From assembly GCF_014698965.1 (NCBI RefSeq), contig NZ_JACXAE010000126.1:186001-250000 (forward strand): a stretch of 64,000 nt of DNA, written 5' to 3'. The notes beneath the pieces were generated by a model. The model was given only the letters and a program-made list of their open reading frames with translations. It was not told the origin of the DNA and made no database searches. Shown here one piece after another: positions 1 to 6,695 of the stretch; the first letter of the stretch is position 1, and each line of letters opens with the position of its first letter. This stretch comes from Iningainema tapete BLCC-T55 (GTDB lineage Bacteria > Cyanobacteriota > Cyanobacteriia > Cyanobacteriales > Nostocaceae). The position numbers and the translations under genes were made by a program.

Positions 1-1499
1 GTCGTTGTCAACTTTTTGGCATAAATTTTGTTTTTTTTGTCACACAGGGTAAACAGGTCTACAAAGTCACCCACCGTTTCTGAGGTACCTAACATGAGAA
101 AGCCTGTGGGCTTGAGACCGTAGTGGAAAATTGGCAGGAGCTTTTTCTGTAAAGCGGTTCCTAAATAGATTAGCACATTGCGACAGCTAACTAAGTCCAG
201 CCGCGAAAATGGCGGATCGCCAATCAGATTTTGTCTGGCAAAGACGCAAAGTTCCCGCACGGACTTACTAATCTGGTAGCCTCCCTCAACTTGGATAAAG
301 AACCGATAGAGCCGTTCGGGGGTAACATTCGCAACCTGGCTGAGGGTGTAGATCCCGTTGCGGGCATATTCGATCGCCGTCTCACTAATGTCAGTTGCGT
401 AAATTTGAATCGGTAGGTGGCTCACCTGATCGCCTATAAACTCTAGCAAGCAGATGGCGATCGAGTAAGCTTCTTCCCCGGTTGAACAACCCGCCACCCA
501 GATTCTAATGGGTGTACCCGGTGATTTATCCTTAATGATGACGGGAAAGACCAAGCTTTTTAAGGCATCGAAGCTTTCGGAGTCGCGAAAAAAACTGGTG
601 ACATGAATCAAGCAATCTTGATACAGCGCTATCACTTCTGCTTGGTTGCTCTGGAGATAGTGAGCATAATCCTCTAGGTGTTCCACCTTGTATAACAGCA
701 TCCGCCGCTGAATCCGGCGATTTAAAGTAGTTTGTTTATAGTCAGTGAAGTCAACGCCTGTTGCCTTTCGCAGCAAATTGAAGATAACGCCAAGTGGCTC
801 GGTAGACGAGAATGACTCTGCCTCCTCAGTTGTGGATTGACTGGCAATGTAGGGATGACGGCTAATCTCAGCTAGTTTCTGTGCAATTTGGTCGGGCGGT
901 AAGACAAAGTCTACCTGACCTGTGGCGATCGCCGTTTTGGGCATACTATCGACTTGTGCCGAATTCTGGCATTGAGCAAACGTTATACCTCCTGCCGCCT
1001 TGATTGCTTCGAGTCCCCTTGCTCCGTCAGAATCGGCTCCCGATAAAATGACGGCGATCGCTTTGTTGCCCCGCTCTTCGGCAAGGGAAAGCAGAAACGT
1101 ATCAACCGACATAAACACCCGACTGGTACTAGAGCGAGGCGTAAGCTTTAGCACCCCTTGAGTAATGGTCATACTGGCATTGGGCGGAATTACATACACC
1201 TGATTCGGTGCGATCGCCATGCCATCTTGTACCTCATGCACGGGCATTTCTGTTGCCCTAGAAAGGATCAGACTCAGCACGCTTTCTTGCTCTGGAGCCA
1301 TGTGCTGAATAATTACAAACGCCATACCCGTATTGGTTGGCAAATAATTCAGCAATTGGGTAAAAGCTTCTAATCCTCCCGCAGAAGCTCCAATCCCAAC
1401 CACTGGAAATAATTTATCAGAATTGTCCTGCTGATTGTCAGTTGGAATGCCATCAGAAGGATTGGGTTGAGATTTTTTAGAAGCGCGTCTAGGTGACAT
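1..1499 (-). CDS. CheB-CheR fusion (methylesterase/methyltransferase), C-terminus cut by window edge
   Basis: Reading the minus strand from the ATG at 1499 gives an open frame of 499 codons that runs off the left edge. Residues ~31-200 are a CheB methylesterase domain: the nucleophile motif GIGASAGGLEAF (Ser39), a histidine in FVIIQHMAP, and the acidic LSGADSDGARG motif. From about residue 235 follows a CheR methyltransferase: DFTDYKQTTLNRRIQRRM, the SAM-binding AGCSTGEEAYS, and FSRLDLVSCRNVLIYL. Proteins of this architecture normally continue into PAS and kinase domains, which would lie beyond the edge. No CheB receiver domain precedes the catalytic part. CheB removes and CheR adds methyl groups on receptor glutamates, but no receptor or CheA lies in the window, so the substrate is unknown. 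The family call is firm; the full length cannot be known. Confidence 0.9.
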   Translation of the reverse strand, partial: MSPRRASKKSQPNPSDGIPTDNQQDNSDKLFPVVGIGASAGGLEAFTQLLNYLPTNTGMAFVIIQHMAPEQESVLSLILSRATEMPVHEVQDGMAIAPNQVYVIPPNASMTITQGVLKLTPRSSTSRVFMSVDTFLLSLAEERGNKAIAVILSGADSDGARGLEAIKAAGGITFAQCQNSAQVDSMPKTAIATGQVDFVLPPDQIAQKLAEISRHPYIASQSTTEEAESFSSTEPLGVIFNLLRKATGVDFTDYKQTTLNRRIQRRMLLYKVEHLEDYAHYLQSNQAEVIALYQDCLIHVTSFFRDSESFDALKSLVFPVIIKDKSPGTPIRIWVAGCSTGEEAYSIAICLLEFIGDQVSHLPIQIYATDISETAIEYARNGIYTLSQVANVTPERLYRFFIQVEGGYQISKSVRELCVFARQNLIGDPPFSRLDLVSCRNVLIYLGTALQKKLLPIFHYGLKPTGFLMLGTSETVGDFVDLFTLCDKKNKIYAKKLTT

Positions 1500-1600
1500 G
1501 TATAGTAGCTGCTGTTGTGCTGACTCAGTATTGCTCTCCTTTCTCTAATCAACTATAATATAGCTTTTGTATAATTCTAGTTAGAGTAGAAATTAGTCGC

Positions 1601-2515
1601 CTACTGTCTTCGGGATTGAGGAAGAAAGGAGAAATAGTCCTCCAGTTCTAGCTTCAGTCCCTTAGCAAAAATTTTCTGGTTCAGATTAACAGGCGTAAAA
1701 ATTTGCCTGTGCTTGATTATTGTTTCTGCCTTACCCAGCATGAGGAAGCCGGTGTTTTTGAGCGCAAAGTGAAACTTTACCAGAATGGAGGTTTGAGCTT
1801 CTGGATTTAAATAAATAAATACATTGCGGCACGTCAGCAGATCGATCTTGGAGTAGGGAGCATTTTGAGTCAAGTCATGACGAGAAAAGATGACGGTGCG
1901 GCGAAGCTTTGGGTGAAAGACATAGCCTTTTTCGGTTTGCTCAAAGTATTTCTGGAGCAAATTGAAAGGAATGCCTGTAATCTCTAAATTACTGTAAATA
2001 CCTTTTCGTGCTTGCGCTAGAGCCGATTCGTCAACATCGGTGGCAAAACATTGAACTCGCTGTAAACAGGACTCAATCCCTAGTGCCTCTGCCAGTAAGA
2101 TCAAAAGGCTACAAATTTCTTGTCCAGTGGCACAGCCTGCACTCCAGACTCGAATGGGTTCATCCGGTTGCTTACTGGCAATGATTTTGGGAATGATCTC
2201 TAGTGCTAAATATTGCCAGGTGTCGTGATCGCGGAAAAAGCTACTGACGTTAATGAGAACATCATCGAGAAGAGCAAGGTTCTCGTGTGAATGGCATTGC
2301 AAATACTCTAAGTAGCTTTGATAAGTATCAATATCAATCCTTTGCATCCGGCGCTGAAACCGTCGCATCAGGCTAGAGCGTTTATAACTTGTCAAATCAC
2401 AGCCCCGGCTGTGCTTGAGGTAGTCTAACAGGGTTTCAAATTCTGGGTTTGCTTCATCCGTGTTTTGAACACGATCGCACAATAAGCTCTTCTCGCTGGA
2501 CATTTGAGTAGACAT
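1601..2515 (-). CDS. CheR-type protein-glutamate methyltransferase
   Basis: A 304-residue protein covering a complete CheR. It has an N-terminal helical part (FETLLDYLKHSRGCDLTSYK, RRFQRRMQRI) that in the family contacts the receptor, then a Rossmann methyltransferase domain with the SAM motif VWSAGCATGQEICSL, FATDVDESALAQARKGIYS and the late motif IDLLTCRNVFIYLNPEAQ. It would transfer methyl groups from SAM to receptor glutamates. It reads in the same direction as the CheB-CheR fusion 101 bp downstream, so the two may be co-transcribed. It is a separate, shorter paralogue of the CheR half of that fusion. The start at 2515 is the first ATG; Met5 is a possible alternative. Confidence 0.9.
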   Translation of the reverse strand: MSTQMSSEKSLLCDRVQNTDEANPEFETLLDYLKHSRGCDLTSYKRSSLMRRFQRRMQRIDIDTYQSYLEYLQCHSHENLALLDDVLINVSSFFRDHDTWQYLALEIIPKIIASKQPDEPIRVWSAGCATGQEICSLLILLAEALGIESCLQRVQCFATDVDESALAQARKGIYSNLEITGIPFNLLQKYFEQTEKGYVFHPKLRRTVIFSRHDLTQNAPYSKIDLLTCRNVFIYLNPEAQTSILVKFHFALKNTGFLMLGKAETIIKHRQIFTPVNLNQKIFAKGLKLELEDYFSFLPQSRRQ

Positions 2516-2603
2516 TTTTATCCTAATTCTTAAAAAATTACCGTTGAGCAGTCTATATGAGTGGGCTTTTTTATACCTTTAGAGCAAAAATTATAGATTC
2601 ATC

Positions 2604-2645
2604 ATTCGTATGCAAAATTTATTTTAATAAATTTTGCATACGAAT
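2604..2645. repeat. Near-perfect 42-bp palindrome
   Basis: The arms 2604-2623 and 2626-2645 are exact 20-bp inverted copies around a 2-base TT centre. The outer part of the right arm, TTTTGCATACGAAT, resembles the direct repeat TTTGCGCACGAATCAA that begins 25 bp further on. There is no T-tract on the plus side to make it an obvious terminator. It could be an operator, a recombination site or the end of a small mobile unit. Confidence 0.75.
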
Positions 2646-2669
2646 ATATTAACTTAAAATAAAACAATA

Positions 2670-2685
2670 TTTGCGCACGAATCAA
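2670..2685 (+). repeat. 16-bp direct repeat, copy 1 (upstream of the orphan gene)
   Basis: TTTGCGCACGAATCAA ends two bases before the ATG at 2688, in the place where a ribosome-binding site would be. An identical copy in the same orientation follows the gene at 3317-3332. Confidence 0.85.
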
Positions 2686-2687
2686 AA

Positions 2688-3275
2688 ATGTCGAAACTAA
2701 AAAAACTTCAATCCGCCCTAGATGCGCTGAACACCCAACGATCCCAGGTGGCTGGAGCAGGTTGGTTTCTGCAAAATTGCTGGTTGGTGCAAGTGAAGCC
2801 GGGAGGCACTGCCCGAACAAACTGTAAATACTGGCAGGTGAGAAGCCGTCAACCTATCTTTGATGGCAAGACACTAAAACACTTAAAACCCAATGAAGTA
2901 GAGGATTACAGAGCGGCGATTGAGCGGGGGCGGCAGTTAAAGCAGATCGATCGCCAAATTGAGAAGCTGCAACAGCAGCTTGCACAACTTATGCCCACAA
3001 CGGACTCATCAAGTGGCTCATCATATTCATCATCTGCACATGAACCTCCTCTGGAAATTCCCATGCTGCCGACTGCCGAGCTTCAGCAACCAATGGAAAA
3101 ACAACCTCTAAATTTAGAGAAATTCACGGAACTAGCTGAACAAGAGCGGCTTGTCAAAGAAGTGCTAGCCAACAGTCAGGCATTGAGAGCTTCACTGCGG
3201 CAATCAGTTGCTCTCGGCAGACGGTTAGGGGCAAGAAAAATTGACCTCAGACGGGGACATCCCCACATTCATTAG
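2688..3275 (+). CDS. Unknown coiled-coil protein flanked by direct repeats
   Basis: A 195-residue protein whose function I do not recognise. The N-terminus (SKLKKLQSALDALNTQRSQV) and residues ~85-105 (LKQIDRQIEKLQQQLAQL) look like coiled coils. Between them lies a compact, possibly folded patch with VKPGGTARTNCKYWQVRSRQ and a basic DGKTLKHLKPNEVEDYRAAI, loosely like small DUF6788-type proteins. A Ser-rich stretch (~108-120) leads to a charged C-terminal helix with arginines at the end. It lies between a minus-strand CheR and CheB but on the opposite strand. The same 16-bp sequence precedes its start and follows its stop, and there is no recognisable Shine-Dalgarno sequence. It may be a nucleic-acid-binding protein or a mobile orphan; this is inference. 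Confidence 0.6.
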   Translation: MSKLKKLQSALDALNTQRSQVAGAGWFLQNCWLVQVKPGGTARTNCKYWQVRSRQPIFDGKTLKHLKPNEVEDYRAAIERGRQLKQIDRQIEKLQQQLAQLMPTTDSSSGSSYSSSAHEPPLEIPMLPTAELQQPMEKQPLNLEKFTELAEQERLVKEVLANSQALRASLRQSVALGRRLGARKIDLRRGHPHIH

Positions 3276-3316
3276 AAATGGCACTTGCCCATAGCCTGTG
3301 CTTCCCACTCAGCAAT

Positions 3317-3332
3317 TTTGCGCACGAATCAA
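3317..3332 (+). repeat. 16-bp direct repeat, copy 2 (downstream of the orphan gene)
   Basis: Identical to 2670-2685 and in the same orientation. It lies 41 bp after the stop codon of the 195-residue gene, between that gene and the end of the convergent cheB gene. Confidence 0.85.
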
Positions 3333-3358
3333 GGATTAATCCACTGAATGCTTAGCTC

Positions 3359-4405
3359 TTAAAAACCCTGTATTTCTTCAGATAGCTTTAGTTGATCATC
3401 CAGATTGCTCAGGCTCAATATTTCGTTGCTCATCACTGCCTGCCGAACCAAATCTGCTCGTCGCTTTGCGTCCTCGGCTTTTTGCAATAGTAAGTCTGCC
3501 GCTTCATGCTCGTTCATTTCGCGTAGATGCTTCGCCGTATGAGAAATCAAAATCTCACTCGCTTCGATTGTGCGAATACCATCCCAAAGGCACTCTTCGA
3601 TCGATTGCGTTACCTCGGCTAGAAGGGTATTGAGCGAATAGGCGTGCCCTGTATGGCAGCGAAAGCGAATCAGGTTACCTTCTTTCAATTGCATCAGTAC
3701 GCCATGACACTCAGGACACGTAAAGGGAGAAAGGTTACCTAGTTTCAGAATGCCTAATTCTAGACCATTATCTTGCCGCGCAACACCAACTTCAATATCC
3801 ATTTTCTCAGACACAGGATTTTCCTCATGTTCGGTAATTCCTTTGTTAACCAGGTACGCTAACAAAGCTCCCATTTCAATGATAGGCACACAATGATCGA
3901 CCGCCACTGCTGTCATCGCCGCCTTGGGCATGGAGGAGTGAAGCGCATCAGACGGATGTTGAACAATGGCGATGCCGCCTCGCTCTTTAATTGCGTATAG
4001 CCCAGCCGCTCCATCGTCGAGACTGCCGCTCAAAACCACTCCAATGACTCGCGATCCATAAGAGTAAGCGGCAGAGCGAAACAAGACATCGACTGCCGGA
4101 CGAAAGCGGTTTTCTCTGGGACCATGAGAGAGCCGGACAACCCCTGGCTCAACCAACAAATGGCGATCAGGAGGAGCCACATAAATACGACCAGTTTTGA
4201 TCGGCTCCTTGTCAACGGCGTGTGCCACTGGTAGTGAAGCGACCCGCGCTAAAATTTCGGGTAACAAACTTGGGTAATCTGGGGAAATATGCCAAACGAT
4301 AAATATAGCAGCAGGAAAGTTAGATGGCAGTTGAGCAACGAGTGTTTCAAAGGCTCCGAGTCCTCCGGCTGATGCTCCGATGACAATAATATCCGGCTTT
4401 AACAC
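3359..4405 (-). CDS. CheB-type methylesterase without receiver domain
   Basis: A 348-residue protein that starts directly with the catalytic domain: VIGASAGGLGAFE (Ser12), the histidine in FIVWHISPDYPSLLP (His39) and LSGSLDDGAAGLYAIK (Asp131). It would hydrolyse methyl-glutamate esters or deamidate receptor glutamines. There is no N-terminal receiver, so it cannot be switched in the usual CheA-dependent way. The C-terminal third has a probable zinc-binding knuckle (CPECHG near residue 227 and RCHTGHAYS ~20 residues later), followed by a helical tail. I believe this tail recurs in cyanobacterial and proteobacterial free-standing CheB proteins. The neighbouring CheR and CheB-CheR point to one modification module that is probably not used for flagellar chemotaxis. 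Confidence 0.88.
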   Translation of the reverse strand: MLKPDIIVIGASAGGLGAFETLVAQLPSNFPAAIFIVWHISPDYPSLLPEILARVASLPVAHAVDKEPIKTGRIYVAPPDRHLLVEPGVVRLSHGPRENRFRPAVDVLFRSAAYSYGSRVIGVVLSGSLDDGAAGLYAIKERGGIAIVQHPSDALHSSMPKAAMTAVAVDHCVPIIEMGALLAYLVNKGITEHEENPVSEKMDIEVGVARQDNGLELGILKLGNLSPFTCPECHGVLMQLKEGNLIRFRCHTGHAYSLNTLLAEVTQSIEECLWDGIRTIEASEILISHTAKHLREMNEHEAADLLLQKAEDAKRRADLVRQAVMSNEILSLSNLDDQLKLSEEIQGF

Positions 4406-4552
4406 TCGTTGCTCCTCACCATTTTTACTTTCAGCATATCCCTAGTTCGCTAAGTTAACATACTGGCTTGACGTACAACACTTTCTTAGGGTAGGGCAAA
4501 CGCATTAAAATTTACTAATATTGAGCTTGACAAAAACACTTATATATGTATT

Positions 4553-4994
4553 CTACTTTTTCATTCGTTGTTGCGCTGATGTTGATGGATATCTACCAGA
4601 TGCTATCAAAGCTTGCCGCTCTAGAATCCGCTCATCGCTGTTAAACTGTAGGATACGTGCTGTTACTTCTCCAATATCTGTCAGAGGTTGAATCACAGCG
4701 TCAACAAGCGCGAAAGTATTCTCCCCAAAAGTCTCTACGCGGGTTGAAAAACCGAACAAGTTCTCTAGTTCGCCAATTAATCGAACCCAAATCTGTACCT
4801 TTCTGAAGATTGCAGAAAATACAAGCGTAGCAGAGATTATCCTCTGTTGTTGCTCCTCCGTGTTTAACACTAATAATATGGTCAACCTGACAATTCAAAG
4901 TGTCAGCTTTTGGAATAAGGCAGTATTCACAGATATAATCAGCACGAGCCATAACTAAACGTCGGAGTTCTAAACTAATGTAGGGACGAGACAC
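4553..4994 (-). pseudogene. HNH endonuclease gene broken by a frameshift
   Basis: From the ATG at 4994 the frame encodes an HNH nuclease: ICEYCLIPKADTLNCQVDHIIS, then GGATTEDNLCYACIFCNLQKG, i.e. two zinc CxxC pairs around the catalytic DH. It stops at 4701 after RRDFWGEYFRAC. The usual C-terminal part of this protein (LVDAVIQPLTDIGEVTARIL and on to 4553) is intact but in another frame. The break lies near 4704-4715 in the GCGCTTGTTGACG stretch, where loss of one base (or gain of two) explains the shift. It may be a true pseudogene or a sequencing error, since both halves look otherwise unmutated. The catalytic core is complete before the break, so a truncated product could still fold. Confidence 0.75.
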
Positions 4995-5003
4995 TTTAAA
5001 TAC

Positions 5004-5267
5004 TTACTTAACACCATTATCATTAATATACTTGTAAGCCAGTGCTTTTACTAGTCTCATAATATGCTCTAGCGTCAGGAAATGGTCTAACTCTCGCTTC
5101 TCATCTCCTGTAAGACCTTCTGTTTTGTATCGGTAAACTAGCTCTTCTAAACGGTCATTCGCTGCTTCTGAAAGTTGAAAATCGACAACGCTTTGTGGAG
5201 TAGTTCCAGCAGCGATGAAATCAATAATTTCGTCGTAGACTTTTATTGTCTCAGTAGATGTATTCAT
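5004..5267 (-). CDS. Small conserved protein paired with the HNH gene
   Basis: An 87-residue acidic, helical protein (ELVYRYKTEGLTGDEKRELDHFL, HIMRLVKALAYKYI). It ends 9 bp before the start of the HNH reading frame, so the two form one transcription unit. Small genes of this type commonly precede HNH nuclease genes in cyanobacteria; from memory I cannot assign a function. The arrangement resembles a toxin-antitoxin or regulator-nuclease pair, but nothing in the sequence shows DNA binding. The start at 5267 is preceded by AAGGATACAATT, giving a plausible ribosome-binding site. Confidence 0.65.
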   Translation of the reverse strand: MNTSTETIKVYDEIIDFIAAGTTPQSVVDFQLSEAANDRLEELVYRYKTEGLTGDEKRELDHFLTLEHIMRLVKALAYKYINDNGVK

Positions 5268-5682
5268 AATTGTATCCTTCTTTGTTTTAATTTTACTTCT
5301 TTAATTTTGTCAAATTCTTTGGAAAAAATTTGCGCATTCGTTCATCTGCGTCATTCTTTGCTTTAATAATCTATATCGGCAGATACATCGGCAGATTGTA
5401 CTCTAACATGGCTGGGTTACCCCAAAACTCACCCCAATTGTAACGATTTCAAAGTTCAAGACACCCAAGATACCCGGTTTCTTAAAGAAACCGGGTATCT
5501 AATTCAAGGTTAGCCTCATAATGGAGAAATTTCCACACCTGATGCTTCGATTCCGTGTGGTTGCAATATTTGCCAGAATAGAGATGTAGGCTATGATAAC
5601 TAGGCTTCTAGCATAACGTTATTGCCTAAATACCAGAGAACTTGCAGCGGCACGTTTTGAAATAAATAATTAAGAAGGCAGT
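5268..5682. other. Intergenic region between divergent genes, with palindrome
   Basis: It holds the promoters of the minus-strand HNH pair and the plus-strand phasin-like gene, which I could not place precisely. TTTGCGCATTCG near 5330 is a partial match to the 16-bp repeat around 2670 and 3317, probably by chance. The only clear structure is the palindrome at 5468-5500. Confidence 0.5.
5468..5500. repeat. Interspersed palindrome (GAAACCGGGT type)
   Basis: Perfect 16-bp arms 5468-5483 (AGATACCCGGTTTCTT) and 5485-5500 around a single A. The palindrome at 6656-6688 has the same length, the same AGAT ends and the same TTCTT-A-AAGAA centre with a different stem sequence. The two belong to one structural family of interspersed hairpins. 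Confidence 0.8.
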
Positions 5683-6006
5683 ATGGACAACAACAACTGG
5701 ATGAAACAATTATTGACGCTGGGGATTGGTACAACGTCATTGGTAGCAGAAAAACTTCGGGAAGTGAGTGATGATTTAGTCAAGGATGGTAAGCTAGATC
5801 CTGAGCAGGCAAAGGCTGTAATGGACGATTTGGTAAAGCAGTTAAAGTCGGAGCAGGGAAACTGGGAAGACCAAATGCAACGGCAACTCCGCAATATGAT
5901 GCAGGAATTGGGAGTTCCCCGTCAATCAGAAATGGACGAATTACGGGGTAGAATTGACCGTTTGGAGCGTCAGGTGCGTGATTTAGAAAACAAGTTTTGG
6001 CGTTAG
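5683..6006 (+). CDS. Phasin-like protein
   Basis: A 107-residue, almost entirely helical protein. The N-terminus (WMKQLLTLGIGTTSLVAEKL) is amphipathic, the middle is charged (DDLVKDGKLDPEQAKAVMDDL), and the C-terminal ~30 residues form a leucine-zipper-like coiled coil (MDELRGRIDRLERQVRDLEN). This layout matches small phasin or polyhydroxyalkanoate-granule-associated proteins, which oligomerise on granule or membrane surfaces. No PHA synthase is in the window, so the granule role is inferred from the family only. It is followed 79 bp downstream by an FKBP isomerase gene on the same strand. Confidence 0.65.
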   Translation: MDNNNWMKQLLTLGIGTTSLVAEKLREVSDDLVKDGKLDPEQAKAVMDDLVKQLKSEQGNWEDQMQRQLRNMMQELGVPRQSEMDELRGRIDRLERQVRDLENKFWR

Positions 6007-6085
6007 GGTGCGCTTTATGATTTAAACTAAGTTTTGTCCTACTGGTTATTATGTTCCCAGACCACTTAAGTAGGGAGGACTTAAT

Positions 6086-6610
6086 TTGAAAGCGATTTTA
6101 CTCAGCATGGGCTTCATGCTACTTTGTGTTGTAGTTTTGGTTTTGGCGCAAATAGGCGGCGGCAAACAAGAGTCAGCTATTGCTGCACAATTGACCAAAA
6201 CTACACCAGCCCCAATCACTGTAACGGAAAATACCCTAATTGCGAGCAAAAAAAATATGTCTGATGCCAATGTCGTCACTACACCCTCTGGATTGAAGTA
6301 TGTTGAGATCAAGGAGGGGACTGGGGCGACTCCTAAAACAGGACAAACTGTTACGGTTCACTACACCGGAACTTTGGAAGATGGTACAAAGTTTGATAGT
6401 TCACGCGATCGCAACCGTCCCTTCGACTTTAAAATCGGTGCAGGGCAAGTGATCAAAGGTTGGGACGAAGGACTTAGCACAATGAAAGTAGGCGGACGTC
6501 GTAAGTTAATCATCCCCCCAGAGTTAGGTTACGGCGCTCGTGGCGCAGGTGGCGTAATTCCCCCGAACGCTACGCTAATTTTTGATGTGGAATTGTTGAA
6601 GGCTAGCTAA
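6086..6610 (+). CDS. FKBP-type peptidyl-prolyl isomerase, exported or membrane-anchored
   Basis: A 174-residue protein that starts with TTG at 6086, chosen because GGGAGGA sits 6 bp upstream and because this start gives a complete signal/anchor segment ([20 protein letters not shown]). The next ATG (6107) would cut into that segment. Residues ~65-174 are a single FKBP domain: [76 protein letters not shown]. These carry the usual Tyr, Asp, Phe and Trp pocket residues. It would speed proline isomerisation during protein folding in the periplasm or thylakoid lumen. The first helix may be cleaved or kept as an anchor. Confidence 0.88.
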   Translation: MKAILLSMGFMLLCVVVLVLAQIGGGKQESAIAAQLTKTTPAPITVTENTLIASKKNMSDANVVTTPSGLKYVEIKEGTGATPKTGQTVTVHYTGTLEDGTKFDSSRDRNRPFDFKIGAGQVIKGWDEGLSTMKVGGRRKLIIPPELGYGARGAGGVIPPNATLIFDVELLKAS

Positions 6611-6655
6611 TAGCTAATGGCTAATATAGCAATCCTAAATCATTTTTAAACAACC

Positions 6656-6688
6656 AGATCCCCGACTTCTTAAAGAAGTCGGGGATCT
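6656..6688. repeat. Interspersed palindrome between convergent genes, possible bidirectional terminator
   Basis: Perfect 16-bp arms 6656-6671 (AGATCCCCGACTTCTT) and 6673-6688 around a single A. It lies between the 3' ends of the FKBP gene and dnaB. It has no strong T-tract on either side, so termination is possible but not certain. It is built like 5468-5500. Confidence 0.75.
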
Positions 6689-6695
6689 GAGCCTC

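Noticed and set aside
5325-5345. Third copy of the TTTGCGCACGAATCAA repeat
   Set aside because: Only the first eight bases and a central CG match; likely chance.
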